Assembly (NCBI GenBank): GCA_003477405.1
Contig: QUDE01000001.1
Location: 1 to 64,000 of the forward strand
Reading direction: 5' to 3'
DNA from: Ruminococcaceae bacterium AM07-15
GTDB lineage: Bacteria; Bacillota; Clostridia; Oscillospirales; Butyricicoccaceae
DNA length: 64,000 nucleotides
The notes under the pieces were generated by a model. The model searched no databases. It saw only the letters and a program-made list of their open reading frames with translations, and was not told the DNA's origin. A program made the position numbers and the translations under genes. This document shows positions 26,414 through 34,733 of the stretch, piece after piece (positions within the stretch are counted from its first letter, which is position 1; the number at the start of each line of letters is the position of its first letter).

Positions 26414-28561
26414 ATGATTACCAAGATGGAATTCCCCAACGAAAGAAGATTTGAAACCACCCTGGCCGGCCGGCCTCTGGTGGTGGAGACCGGCAAGCTG
26501 GCCGGCCTGTCCAACGCTTCCTGCATGGTGCGCTGGGGCGATACCTGCGTGCTGGTCAATGCCACGGCTTCCAAAAAGCCCCGGGACGGCATCGACTTCT
26601 TCCCCTTGTCTGTGGACTTTGAAGAAAAATTGTACGCCGTGGGCCGTATCCCCGGCAGCTTCATGCGCCGGGAAGGCCGTCCTTCCGAGCGGGCCATCCT
26701 GGCTTCCCGCCTGATCGACCGGCCCATCCGTCCCCTCTTCCCCTCGGATATGCGCAACGATGTGGTCATCAGCTGCACCGTCATGAGCGTGGACCACGAC
26801 AACCTGCCGGAGATCGCCGCCATGATCGGCACCTCCATTGCCCTGTCCATTTCCGACATCCCCTGGGGCGGCCCCATCGGCGGCGTCAACATGGGTTATG
26901 TCAACGGCGCTTATGTGGTGTGCCCCAACTCCGAGCAGCGGCAGAAGAGCCAGCTGAATGTGACCGTGGCCGGCACCGCTGACAAGGTGGTCATGATCGA
27001 GGCCGGCGCCGATCAGTTCCCCGAGGACCAGATGCTCCGGGCCATCGCCATCGCTCACGATGAGATCAAGAAGCTGGTGGCTTTCATCGACGGCATCAAG
27101 AAGGAGATCGGCAAAGAGAAGTTTGATTTCGAGCACATCACCGTGCCTGCTGAGATGTACGAAGATGTGAAGAATTACGCCGAGGCCCAGGTGCGTGAGG
27201 CCATTCTGGCTGTGGACAAAACCGTGCGGGACAAGGCCATCGACGCCCTCACCGATGAAGTGATCGAGAAGTTCGGCGAGAAATACCCCGACAGCGAAAA
27301 GCTCTTCGGCGAGTGCATGTACAAGCTGCAGAAGTATGTGGTGCGCCGTATGCTGCTGGATGAGCAGAAGCGTGTGGACGGCCGCAGCCTCACCGAGGTG
27401 CGTCCTCTGGCCGCCGAAGTGGGCCTGCTGCCCCGTGTCCATGGCTCGGGCCTGTTCACCCGCGGCCAGACCCAGGTTCTGACCACCTGCACCCTGGGTA
27501 CTCTCCGGGATGCCCAGGAGCTGGACACCATCTACGAAGAAACCGAAAAGCGCTATATGCATCAGTATAACTTCCCCGGCTATTCCGTGGGCGAGGCTAA
27601 GCCCTCCCGTTCCCCCGGCCGTCGGGAGATCGGCCACGGCGCTCTGGCCGAGCGTGCGCTGGAATGCGTCATCCCCTCTGTGGAAGAGTTCCCCTATTCC
27701 TTCCGTCTGGTCTCGGAAGTGCTCTCTTCCAACGGCTCCACTTCCCAGGGCAGCGTCTGCGGCTCCACCCTGGCTCTGATGGACGCCGGTGTGCCCATCA
27801 AGGCCCCTGTGGCCGGCATTTCCTGCGGCCTTGTGGTGGAAGGCGACCGCCATATCACCTTCACCGATATCCAGGGCATCGAAGACTTCTTCGGCGACAT
27901 GGACTTCAAGGTGGCTGGCACCGAGAAGGGCATCACCGCCATCCAGGTGGACATCAAGTGCGACGGCCTGACCATGGAGATCATCGAAGAAGCCTTTGAA
28001 AAGACCCGCGTGGCCCGGATGGAGATCCTCAACGAGGTGATGCTTCCCTGCATCCCCGCTCCCCGTCCTGAGCTGTCCGCTTATGCTCCCAAGATGGTGC
28101 GCTTCACCATCGATCCCGAGAAGATCCGCGATGTCATCGGCAAGGGCGGCTCTGTGATCCAGAAGATCACCGCCGACACCAACACCAAGATCGATATCGA
28201 GGACGACGGCTCGGTATGCATTGCCGCTATCAATGCCGCCGACTGCGACGCCGCCAAGAAGACCATCCTGGCCATTGTCAAGGATCCGGAAATCGGCGAC
28301 ATCTTCTATGGCAAAGTGGTGCGCATCATGAGCTTCGGCGCCTTTGTGGAAATCGCCCCCGGTAAGGATGGACTGATCCACATCTCCAAGCTGGACAACC
28401 GCCGGGTGGAGAAGGTGGAAGATGTGCTGAACATCGGCGACATGACCTGGGTCAAGGTGGTGGAGATCGACGACAAGGGCCGGATCAACCTGTCCCGCAA
28501 GGACGCCATTGCCGAGATCAACGCCCGGGGCGGTGCCAAGCCCGGCGAACATATCCGGTAA
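26414..28561 (+). CDS. pnp: Polyribonucleotide nucleotidyltransferase
   Basis: A 715-residue phosphorolytic 3'-5' exoribonuclease. It carries two RNase PH domains (about 8-220 and 310-545) with the family stretches FMRREGRPSERAIL and GYSVGEAKPSRSPGRREIGHG, then a KH domain with the GKGG loop (IRDVIGKGGSVIQKI) and a C-terminal S1 domain (about 620-690). GGAGG lies 10 nt before the ATG at 26414; upstream in-frame codons are not family-like. Followed by the M16 protease gene, as with pnp-ymxG in Bacillus. Confidence 0.97.
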   Translation: MITKMEFPNERRFETTLAGRPLVVETGKLAGLSNASCMVRWGDTCVLVNATASKKPRDGIDFFPLSVDFEEKLYAVGRIPGSFMRREGRPSERAILASRLIDRPIRPLFPSDMRNDVVISCTVMSVDHDNLPEIAAMIGTSIALSISDIPWGGPIGGVNMGYVNGAYVVCPNSEQRQKSQLNVTVAGTADKVVMIEAGADQFPEDQMLRAIAIAHDEIKKLVAFIDGIKKEIGKEKFDFEHITVPAEMYEDVKNYAEAQVREAILAVDKTVRDKAIDALTDEVIEKFGEKYPDSEKLFGECMYKLQKYVVRRMLLDEQKRVDGRSLTEVRPLAAEVGLLPRVHGSGLFTRGQTQVLTTCTLGTLRDAQELDTIYEETEKRYMHQYNFPGYSVGEAKPSRSPGRREIGHGALAERALECVIPSVEEFPYSFRLVSEVLSSNGSTSQGSVCGSTLALMDAGVPIKAPVAGISCGLVVEGDRHITFTDIQGIEDFFGDMDFKVAGTEKGITAIQVDIKCDGLTMEIIEEAFEKTRVARMEILNEVMLPCIPAPRPELSAYAPKMVRFTIDPEKIRDVIGKGGSVIQKITADTNTKIDIEDDGSVCIAAINAADCDAAKKTILAIVKDPEIGDIFYGKVVRIMSFGAFVEIAPGKDGLIHISKLDNRRVEKVEDVLNIGDMTWVKVVEIDDKGRINLSRKDAIAEINARGGAKPGEHIR

Positions 28562-28606
28562 GAAAGAAGAAATACTGTTACGGAGCCAGACAAAGCTCCG
28601 GGAAAC

Positions 28607-28636
28607 GGGGCGGGTCTCATGGCCCGCCCCGCCTTT
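28607..28636 (+). terminator. Hairpin between pnp and the M16 protease gene
   Basis: GGGGCGGG / CCCGCCCC (28607-28630) followed by GCCTTTTA; likely partial terminator. Confidence 0.55.
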
Positions 28637-28677
28637 TACGCGGCAGGGCCGCAGATTTTTGCGTTTGAGGTGTGACT

Positions 28678-29937
28678 ATGATCGAAAAAATCACTTTGCC
28701 CAACGGCGTGCGTATTCTTTATGAGCAGGTTCCCTCGGTGCGCTCCTGCGCCCTGGGCGTTTGGGTGGAAAGCGGCTCCCGTCATGAGCCGGAAGAGCTG
28801 GGAGGCATTTCCCACTACATCGAGCATATGCTGTTCAAAGGCACCGAAAGCCGCACAGCGGCCCAGCTGGCCACGGCCTTTGACGCCATCGGCGGCCAGG
28901 TCAATGCCTTTACCACAAAAGAGAACACCTGCTACTATGCCCGGGTGCTGGACACCCACATCCAGGAAGCCGCCGATCTTCTGTGTGATATGTATTTCCA
29001 CTCCAGGTTCGGCCAGCAGGAGACCGATCTGGAGCGGGGCGTCATTCTGGAAGAGATCGGTATGTATGAGGATACCCCCGACGATCTGGTGATCGAGCGG
29101 CTGTCCTCGGCCATTTACAAGGGCTCCTCTCTGGGCCGTCCCATTCTGGGCACCCGGGAGACCCTGGAGAAGATCCAGGGGGACACCCTGCGGGATTATT
29201 GCAGCAGCCGCTATTCTGCCGCTAATACTGTGGTATCGGTGGCCGGCAGCTTTACCATGAACGACATCGAGCAGATTGCCCGCCGGTTTGAAAAGATGCC
29301 GGGGGGAGAGCCGCTGACAGCGCCCCAGGCCGTCTATCAGCCCTCTTTCACCACCAAGACCAAGGACATTGAGCAGAACCATCTGTGCCTGGCCTTCCCC
29401 GGCATCGCCGCCGGAAGCCCGGAGCGTTACCGGATGCAGGTGCTCAGCAACATCCTGGGCGGCGGAATGTCCTCCCGCCTGTTCCAGCGGGTGCGGGAGC
29501 AGAAGGGCCTTTGCTATACCATCTATTCCTTCTCTTCGGCCCATCGGGATACCGGTTATTTCGGCATCTATACCGCCCTGGGCCGTCCCACCGAAATGCA
29601 GGCTCTGGAGCTCATCGGCCAGGAAGTGCGGGCCTTTGCCCAGGAAGGCCCCACGGAAGAAGAAGTGCGGCGTTCGGTGGAACAGCTGAAGAGCTCGGCT
29701 TTGATGAGCCTGGAGAGCATGAACAGCCGGATGAATGCCAACGCCCGGGGTGAGTTCCTCTATGGCCATCCCCTCAGCGCCGAGGATATCATCCGGGGCT
29801 ATGACGCCGTCACCCGGGATGGAGTCCATCAGTTGGCTCAGGAGCTGTTCAAGCTGCCCAATGCTTCCTTCTCTGCTGTGGGCAAGGTTTCTTCTCAAGA
29901 GGAATACCAGGCCGTCATCCGTGCCGCCCTTTGCTGA
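28678..29937 (+). CDS. M16 family zinc protease (YmxG/MPP-beta-like)
   Basis: A 419-residue insulinase-family protease. The inverted zinc motif HxxEH is HYIEH (46-50), with the distal Glu about 76 residues later in the ERGVILEEIGMYEDTP block. The C-terminal half contains the R/Y substrate-binding region (LGGGMSSRLFQRVREQKGLCY). Bacterial YmxG-like members process or degrade peptides; targets are not known. ATG at 28678 with GAGG 7 nt upstream; a GTG at 28672 is less well placed. The gene ends 12 bp before repeat copy B. Confidence 0.92.
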   Translation: MIEKITLPNGVRILYEQVPSVRSCALGVWVESGSRHEPEELGGISHYIEHMLFKGTESRTAAQLATAFDAIGGQVNAFTTKENTCYYARVLDTHIQEAADLLCDMYFHSRFGQQETDLERGVILEEIGMYEDTPDDLVIERLSSAIYKGSSLGRPILGTRETLEKIQGDTLRDYCSSRYSAANTVVSVAGSFTMNDIEQIARRFEKMPGGEPLTAPQAVYQPSFTTKTKDIEQNHLCLAFPGIAAGSPERYRMQVLSNILGGGMSSRLFQRVREQKGLCYTIYSFSSAHRDTGYFGIYTALGRPTEMQALELIGQEVRAFAQEGPTEEEVRRSVEQLKSSALMSLESMNSRMNANARGEFLYGHPLSAEDIIRGYDAVTRDGVHQLAQELFKLPNASFSAVGKVSSQEEYQAVIRAALC

Positions 29938-29949
29938 AAAAATAAAAAA

Positions 29950-30199
29950 CCCCGCCGCTTGCACAGCAAGCGGCGGGGGGAGCGTTCCGAAAAAGTGGCT
30001 TGGGCCACTTTTTCGGGTTTTTGCAAGGGGCTGCGTGCAGCCACTCGGCCACACTGGCCCCTTGAGAGGTGCAAAAAGCCACGCACAGGTCGCGGCTTTT
30101 TGCAAATTGATTCGGGGAAGAGCATAAGATTTCTTTTGATGATATTGCTTTTACTACAGTCTGAATCCGCCGCTTGCACAGCAAACGGCGGATTTTCTG
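29950..30199 (+). repeat. Structured terminator-embedded repeat, copy B (forward orientation)
   Basis: Core of about 186 bp (29979-30164) between two near-identical hairpins: 29950-29978 (13-bp stem, ACA loop, no T-tract) and 30165-30193 (same loop and inner stem, one base changed, then TTTTCTG). The core holds CGAAAAAGTGGC/GCCACTTTTTCG, the TTTTTGCAAGGGGC...GGCCCCTTGA stem and GCAAAAAGCC/GGCTTTTTGC, matching copies A and C. It terminates the M16 protease transcript. It points opposite to copies A and C relative to the gene it follows. Confidence 0.85.
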
Positions 30200-30224
30200 T
30201 ACAGGTCGGATTTTGATAAACAGA

Positions 30225-31208
30225 TCAGCCGATTTCCACCATCGTTCCCCTTCCCTTTTCCAGGGCCAGCTGGTAAAGAAGGTGGGCGGCGGACAGGTCT
30301 TCCACAGCGATGCCCACCGATTCGAAAAAGGTGATTTCTTCCGGGCTTTGCCGGCCGGGCACGGTGCCCAGAAGCACCTGGCCCACTTCGCCCCGGATGT
30401 TGTCCATGGAAAGCTCCCCTTTTTCCAGAGGAATCACCAGATCTCCGCCGTCCCGCAAAGCGGCCTGACGCTGATCCAGGTAGATGGCCGAGCGGCAGAC
30501 GGTGCGGCTGTCCACTTCCCGGGCCGTGGGGGCGCAGGCGCCTACAGCGTTGATATGAGCCCCTTCTTTGATCCATTCTCCCTCCACCAGCGGCTCCTTG
30601 GCCTGGGTGACGGTGCAGAGAATATCTGCCTGTTCCGTGGCCTCGCGGGGTGTTTCGCACAGGACAGCTTCCAGTCCCAGCTGCTCTTTTACCCACTTGC
30701 AGCAGGCTTCTCCACCGGCAGGAGTGCGGTTCCATACAAAGACACGGCGGATGGGGCGCACCTGGGATATGGCGGCAATGTGCATCCGGCCAATGCGTCC
30801 GGCGCCCAGCAATCCCAGGGTGCAGCTGTCCTCCCGGGCCAGCACACGGGTGGCCGCAGCGCTGGCGGCGGCGGTGCGCAGTGCAGTGATGTGCTCGGCA
30901 TCCACAATGGCCAGAAGAGCGCCGGTGGCGCTGTCAAACAAGGGGATGATTCCCTGGCTGGTGCCGTTTTTCTTGGCCTCAGAGCCGGGAAAGACAATGG
31001 TCTTGACGCCACAGATTTCCTGCTGCTGGTTGTCCGATGCCATGAGGGCAAATGTGTTTCCCTTCTTCTGGGGCATCATGCTCCGCTGGAGCATGGTGGT
31101 TTTTCCAGCGGAAATATCCCGGAATGTTTCTTCCATGGCGCGGATGCAGGCGTCCATGGTGAGAAGCTCTTCTGCGTCTTTCTTTCCGATGATCAGAGTC
31201 TGGTTCAT
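30225..31208 (-). CDS. Ornithine cyclodeaminase/mu-crystallin family protein
   Basis: A 327-residue NAD(P)-dependent protein. The Rossmann motif is LGLLGAGRIGRMHIAAI (about 127-143), and the family segment ALRTAAASAAATRVLAR precedes it. Related enzymes include ornithine cyclodeaminase, alanine dehydrogenase, ketimine reductase and the 2,3-diaminopropionate or N-carboxyethyl amino acid enzymes; the exact reaction cannot be chosen here. A long upstream extension is open, but the ATG at 31208 with GAGGGGG upstream is the family start. Monocistronic, ending 26 bp from repeat copy B on the opposite face. Confidence 0.85.
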   Translation of the reverse strand: MNQTLIIGKKDAEELLTMDACIRAMEETFRDISAGKTTMLQRSMMPQKKGNTFALMASDNQQQEICGVKTIVFPGSEAKKNGTSQGIIPLFDSATGALLAIVDAEHITALRTAAASAAATRVLAREDSCTLGLLGAGRIGRMHIAAISQVRPIRRVFVWNRTPAGGEACCKWVKEQLGLEAVLCETPREATEQADILCTVTQAKEPLVEGEWIKEGAHINAVGACAPTAREVDSRTVCRSAIYLDQRQAALRDGGDLVIPLEKGELSMDNIRGEVGQVLLGTVPGRQSPEEITFFESVGIAVEDLSAAHLLYQLALEKGRGTMVEIG

Positions 31209-31248
31209 GGCGGTCCCCCTCTTTTCTTTGGATGATTTTATATTTTTC

Positions 31249-31291
31249 ATTATAATGCGAAAAAAAGGCGGCCGCAAGGCCGCCTTTTTTC
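31249..31291 (-). promoter_or_regulatory. Promoter overlapping the upstream gene's terminator
   Basis: Minus strand TTGCGG (31277-31272), 17 bp, TATAAT (31254-31249). The -35 lies in the stem of the GGCGGCC/GGCCGCC terminator hairpin (about 31266-31284, with T/A tracts on both sides) that ends the DUF3592 gene. Confidence 0.6.
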
Positions 31292-31292
31292 G
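31258..31292 (-). terminator. DUF3592 gene terminator
   Basis: GGCGGCC-TTGC-GGCCGCC hairpin on the minus strand followed by seven Ts; symmetric A/T tracts make it potentially bidirectional. Confidence 0.85.
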
Positions 31293-31381
31293 CAAAATCC
31301 GCATCACGCAGGACAATGGTTTCCTGGACTGAAACAACCGATACGGGCAAAGAAAAGTATGGGAGTCCAGATACTGGGAGT

Positions 31382-32260
31382 TTAGCTTTTCTGCCGCCGT
31401 TTTTGCCGGGTCAGTCCCCAAACGCCCCAGGACAGGGTGATGATCCCCGCAGCGCTTCCGCCCAAAGCACCGGTCCACACAAGGCCCCGGTTGGCCGGAA
31501 TATGTCCCTGCTGCCAGCCGGTGTTATAGTAGATGATCAATTTGTCGCCCCGGTAGTAGCTTTTGGGCAGCAGCGAGAAGGGCGAGGTCACGGCATGGAC
31601 CCCTTTTTCCTTGTCTTTCCACTGGAAGGTGACGCTGGCTCCCCGGCCGTCCCCGTCGGGGTATTGGACCTGGGCCCGCACCTGCACGCCGGTCCAGATA
31701 TAGCGAAGCTCGGTGGTCACCAGCAAAATGACAAAGACGATGCACACCACGCCGGTGAGGATGAGAATCCGGAAAATCCGTCCTTTGGCTTTGCTGGGTT
31801 TGTTTTCCTCCATATCCCGCCGCAGCCAGGCCGCCCGGGTGCCGGTGACAAAGGCGCAGCAGGCGGCCAGCCCCATTACCGCCGACAGAACAAGGCGTCG
31901 GGCGTCTCCCTTGGCAATGACCAGGCCGGTTTCCGGCCAGTAATACAGAGAGCGGGTTTCACCGATCTCCACATCGCCCCGGGCATCGCCGGTCAGGCGC
32001 AGCTCTTCCCCGCCATAAGTGAATTCATACACCGGGAACTGGTCGTAGGAGTTGTAATATCCTCCGTTTTTGTTCTGGCGCAGAGAACGGCTGCGTTCCA
32101 TGTCCACCACCGTGCCCTCCACCTGGATACTTCCCCGCTTTTCGCTGAAATGCACCGCCAGAGGAGGCATGGCCATGGCGGCAAACAGCGCCGTCAGCAC
32201 AAAGGCCACGATCATGGTCCGCCTGGTGGGAAGCGGTTTCTTTTTTCTCCCTTTTTCCAT
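31382..32260 (-). CDS. DUF3592 membrane protein
   Basis: A 292-residue protein. Helices are at about 15-35, 122-142 and 164-186, and one more near the C-terminus (VWTGALGGSAAGIITLSWGVW). Two extracytoplasmic beta domains each show DUF3592 features: a VEGTVVDMERSRS start with FPVYEFTYGGEELRLTG, then a Y-Y/W-P-E-like turn (SLYYWPETG). A second degenerate unit ends YRGDKLIIYYNTGWQQGHIP. Function of the family is unknown. Strong promoter upstream. Confidence 0.75.
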   Translation of the reverse strand: MEKGRKKKPLPTRRTMIVAFVLTALFAAMAMPPLAVHFSEKRGSIQVEGTVVDMERSRSLRQNKNGGYYNSYDQFPVYEFTYGGEELRLTGDARGDVEIGETRSLYYWPETGLVIAKGDARRLVLSAVMGLAACCAFVTGTRAAWLRRDMEENKPSKAKGRIFRILILTGVVCIVFVILLVTTELRYIWTGVQVRAQVQYPDGDGRGASVTFQWKDKEKGVHAVTSPFSLLPKSYYRGDKLIIYYNTGWQQGHIPANRGLVWTGALGGSAAGIITLSWGVWGLTRQKRRQKS

Positions 32261-32306
32261 TGTGTCCTCCCCCTATTGCCTCTCATTTCCGAGGCAGTCT
32301 TTTCCC

Positions 32307-32335
32307 ATTGTACCCCCATTTGGGATTGGGTACAA
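32307..32335 (-). promoter_or_regulatory. Predicted DUF3592 gene promoter
   Basis: Minus strand TTGTAC (32335-32330), 17 bp, TACAAT (32312-32307). The two elements form a TGTACCC/GGGTACA inverted repeat. Confidence 0.6.
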
Positions 32336-32349
32336 GGCACGGGCCCTAC

Positions 32350-32380
32350 AAAAAAGCGGGAGGCTTACCTCCCGCTTTGG
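32350..32380 (-). terminator. Terminator of the LeuA-domain gene
   Basis: Minus strand AAAGCGGGAGG / CCTCCCGCTTT hairpin followed by TTTTTTG. Confidence 0.85.
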
Positions 32381-32782
32381 TTACTTTGCCAGAATCTGAT
32401 TGACGCCGTCCAGATAGGCTTTGATGCTGGCTTCGATGATGTCGGTGCTCAGTCCCACGCCGGTGATGGTGTTTCCGCCATGCTCCAGCTGCACCTCCAC
32501 CTGGCCCTGGGCGTCCATGCCCCGGCTCATAGAGCGGATGCTGTAACTGACCAGCTGGGCGCCGGTCTGTACGATGTTTTCGATGGCGTGGAAGGCCGCC
32601 TCAATGGGGCCGATGCCAAAGGCCACCGTCTCCATTCCATCTCCATTGTAACACAGGCTCACATTGGCGGTTGCCGAAATGTGGGAGCCGGAATTGACCA
32701 CATAGCCCTGGAGCATCCAGCGGTCTTTGCACCAGTCTTCTTCTTCCCAATTTTCGTCCCGGGTTTTTTTGATCAGATCCAT
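32381..32782 (-). CDS. Stand-alone LeuA regulatory (dimerisation) domain protein
   Basis: A 133-residue protein that is only the C-terminal allosteric domain of 2-isopropylmalate synthase. Features seen are WMLQGYVVNSGSHISATANVSL, the GIGPIEAAFHAIENI segment and the GVGLSTDIIEASIKAYLDGVN block. In LeuA this domain binds leucine. There is no catalytic HMGL-like barrel in this gene or nearby. ATG at 32782 has GGAGAAGGA upstream; the open frame further upstream is the T-box leader, not coding. A leucine sensor or modulator role is inferred from the domain and the T-box. Monocistronic with a strong terminator. Confidence 0.8.
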   Translation of the reverse strand: MDLIKKTRDENWEEEDWCKDRWMLQGYVVNSGSHISATANVSLCYNGDGMETVAFGIGPIEAAFHAIENIVQTGAQLVSYSIRSMSRGMDAQGQVEVQLEHGGNTITGVGLSTDIIEASIKAYLDGVNQILAK

Positions 32783-32830
32783 TTTTCCTTCTCCTCTTTC
32801 GATGAAAACTGGCAGGCGAGGCAAACCAAT

Positions 32831-33136
32831 AAAAAACCGTCTCCTGCAAAAACGCAAGAGACGGAATTCGGTGCAATCCCGCGGTACCACTCTTGTTGGC
32901 CAAAGGGCCCACTCGGTCGGGGCCATCACCCCGTGCCCTCATAACGGTGGGCTTCCGGCGCGCTTACTGGGCAAAATGCCGTTGGGCTTGCTGCTCGTGG
33001 GTCAGTTAGAAAAGCCTTCTGCCACTGTCTTGCACCATCCGACAGCTCTCTGCAGGCCAGGCGGGCTTCTTTTCCCCCAGTCAATGCATTTGGATTGGTT
33101 TCTTACAAGATTAAACCATTTTTCTCCGGTTGTCAA
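32831..33136 (-). promoter_or_regulatory. T-box leader riboswitch with promoter, probably leucine-specific
   Basis: Minus strand promoter TTGACA (33136-33131), 17 bp, TAATCT (33113-33108). The leader carries the T-box sequence AGAGTGGTACCGCGG (32893-32879), then the terminator CCGTCTCTTGCG.../CAGGAGACGG (32864-32837) with a run of six Ts. Uncharged tRNA should pair with the TGG-containing bulge to favour antitermination. In stem I a candidate specifier CTG (Leu) occurs in the context TAACTGACC, consistent with control of a leucine-related gene. The T-box assignment is firm; the specifier codon is a proposal. Confidence 0.88.
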
Positions 33137-33163
33137 GGGCGATTTCTGCCAAAAAAAGCAGCT

Positions 33164-33880
33164 TCAGCGCAGGCGGGAAAGAACTTTTCCCACACTGTCC
33201 TGAATAAACAGGCTGGCTCTTCCCTCCCGGCCGGTTTCGGTGCGGTTGATGAGCACCAGGTGACGGCCATTGAAATAGTCCAGCAGCCCTGCGGCCGGAT
33301 AGACCACCAGAGAGGTGCCGGCCACGATCAGCAGATCGGCCCGGGCGATCTCCTCCACCGCCTGGGTAAGGATGCGGGTGTCCAGGCTCTCTTCATAGAG
33401 CACCACATCGGGTTTGATAACGCCGCCGCAGGGACAGTGGGGCACGCCTTCGCTGCGTAGGATATCGCTCATGCCGAAGAGCCTGCCGCATTTCTGGCAG
33501 TAATTCCGGTGTACCGTGCCGTGGAGCTCCAGCACCCGGCGGCTGCCTGCCATCTGATGCAGTCCGTCGATGTTCTGGGTGATCACCGCTTTCAGCTTGC
33601 CCTCCTGCTCCAGCTGGGCCAGCTTTTCGTGGGCCGGGTTGGGCTGGGCCTCCGGCCAGAGCATCTTATCCCGGTAAAACCGGTAAAATTCCTCCGGGTC
33701 CTTTTCAAAAAAGCTGCGGCTGATGATCTGCTCCGGAGGATAGTGGTATTTCATATGATAGAGCCCGTCGGTGCTGCGAAAATCGGGGATACCGCTTTCG
33801 GTGGAGACGCCGGCGCCGCCAAAAAAGACGATGTAACTGCTTTCGTCCACAAACTGCTGCAACTGTTGTATTTTGTCCAT
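33164..33880 (-). CDS. cobB: Sir2-family NAD-dependent protein deacylase
   Basis: A 238-residue sirtuin that removes acyl groups from lysine using NAD. Motifs are GGAGVSTESGIPDFRS (NAD binding), TQNIDGLH, the catalytic His in ELHGTVHRNYC, and a zinc site CQKC...CPC (the second pair is a tight C-P-C, as written). The C-terminal Rossmann motif GTSLVVYPAAGL follows. It resembles Bacillus SrtN/class U-type bacterial sirtuins. Last gene of a minus-strand set beginning at the ArsC-like gene; 29 bp after the M55 gene. Confidence 0.92.
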   Translation of the reverse strand: MDKIQQLQQFVDESSYIVFFGGAGVSTESGIPDFRSTDGLYHMKYHYPPEQIISRSFFEKDPEEFYRFYRDKMLWPEAQPNPAHEKLAQLEQEGKLKAVITQNIDGLHQMAGSRRVLELHGTVHRNYCQKCGRLFGMSDILRSEGVPHCPCGGVIKPDVVLYEESLDTRILTQAVEEIARADLLIVAGTSLVVYPAAGLLDYFNGRHLVLINRTETGREGRASLFIQDSVGKVLSRLR

Positions 33881-33909
33881 GAACCAGGACTCCTTTCAGG
33901 CCAGGGGAT

Positions 33910-34707
33910 TTAGAGAACAAAACGGAAGAAGCGCATCACTTCAAAATAGTCGTCGGTTTCAAAGGAGATGGTGCAGTCATCCAAACGATGTGCGCCGGGG
34001 TAAAAGGCGTTTTTGGCCGCCAGATTGTGATCTTTGTAGCACACTTCTACGGTAAAATGCTGGGGCAGAGCGGGGACTTTTCCTTGGAAAGACTGGGAGA
34101 GGGCCCGCTTCACATCGGCCCGGATGAGCTGCTGGGCCTTCTGAGGAGCCAGGCAGCGCAGCGCACCGCCTGTACCTTCCTTGACTGCCGTAGTCACCAG
34201 GCAGGGGTGCAGATCCTGGGAATCCTCACACAGCTGCTGATCTCCGGAAAGGTAGACGGTGGGCACCCCCAGGCTGGCGGCGCACAGACTGAACATCATA
34301 AATTCGCTGCAAATCTGGCCGTTGAGTTTGATGTAAGCCGGGCGGCCGCTGACGGTGTGGGACATGGGATTGCCCTCCCGGGAAGCGGCATTGTGATAGC
34401 CCACGAACAAAGCGGCGTCAAAGCTCTTGTCCAGCCCCTCCACCATCAGGAAGGGATGCCCCGACCAGCCTTTGATGATCTGGGCACAGGGAGGCAGGAC
34501 TTTGCTGTCGATGTTGCAGGCCGGGCCGTGAGCGTCTTTGATGACGATCTCGTCGGCCCCTGCTTCCATGGCCCCTTCACAGGCCGCCAGCACTTCCTTT
34601 GTCATTTCGTCGCAGTGATAGGGATAGTTGGGATTGCCGGGGCGGCAATCCTCGTGGGAAAGGGTGGTGGCCACGCCTTCGATGTCAGCGCTGATAAATA
34701 CCTTCAT
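33910..34707 (-). CDS. M55 family D-aminopeptidase (DppA-like)
   Basis: A 265-residue zinc peptidase of the DppA family. The metal-binding SxDxEG start is SADIEG (5-10), followed by HEDC-type and KDAHG motifs and the HNAA segment with a metal-binding His. Family members cleave D-amino-acid peptides such as D-Ala-D-Ala and may recycle cell-wall peptides. AGGAGCGATCCAT precedes the ATG. Sits 26 bp after the thpR gene in the same direction. Confidence 0.88.
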   Translation of the reverse strand: MKVFISADIEGVATTLSHEDCRPGNPNYPYHCDEMTKEVLAACEGAMEAGADEIVIKDAHGPACNIDSKVLPPCAQIIKGWSGHPFLMVEGLDKSFDAALFVGYHNAASREGNPMSHTVSGRPAYIKLNGQICSEFMMFSLCAASLGVPTVYLSGDQQLCEDSQDLHPCLVTTAVKEGTGGALRCLAPQKAQQLIRADVKRALSQSFQGKVPALPQHFTVEVCYKDHNLAAKNAFYPGAHRLDDCTISFETDDYFEVMRFFRFVL

Positions 34708-34733
34708 ATGGATCGCTCCTTTCGATTGGTATG

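Noticed and set aside
29895..30184. Open frames of 83-103 codons across the three structured repeats with partly similar peptides
   Set aside because: Single-base indels between copies shift the frame, and the similarity follows the nucleotide stems, so the signal is structural and not coding.
30225..31478. Longer start at 31478 for the cyclodeaminase-like gene
   Set aside because: The extra 90 codons cross a terminator and a promoter and are not family-like; the start at 31208 has a ribosome site.
32601..32942. N-terminal extension or extra ORF upstream of the LeuA-domain gene
   Set aside because: This DNA is the T-box leader with its terminator; the better ribosome site gives the start at 32782.
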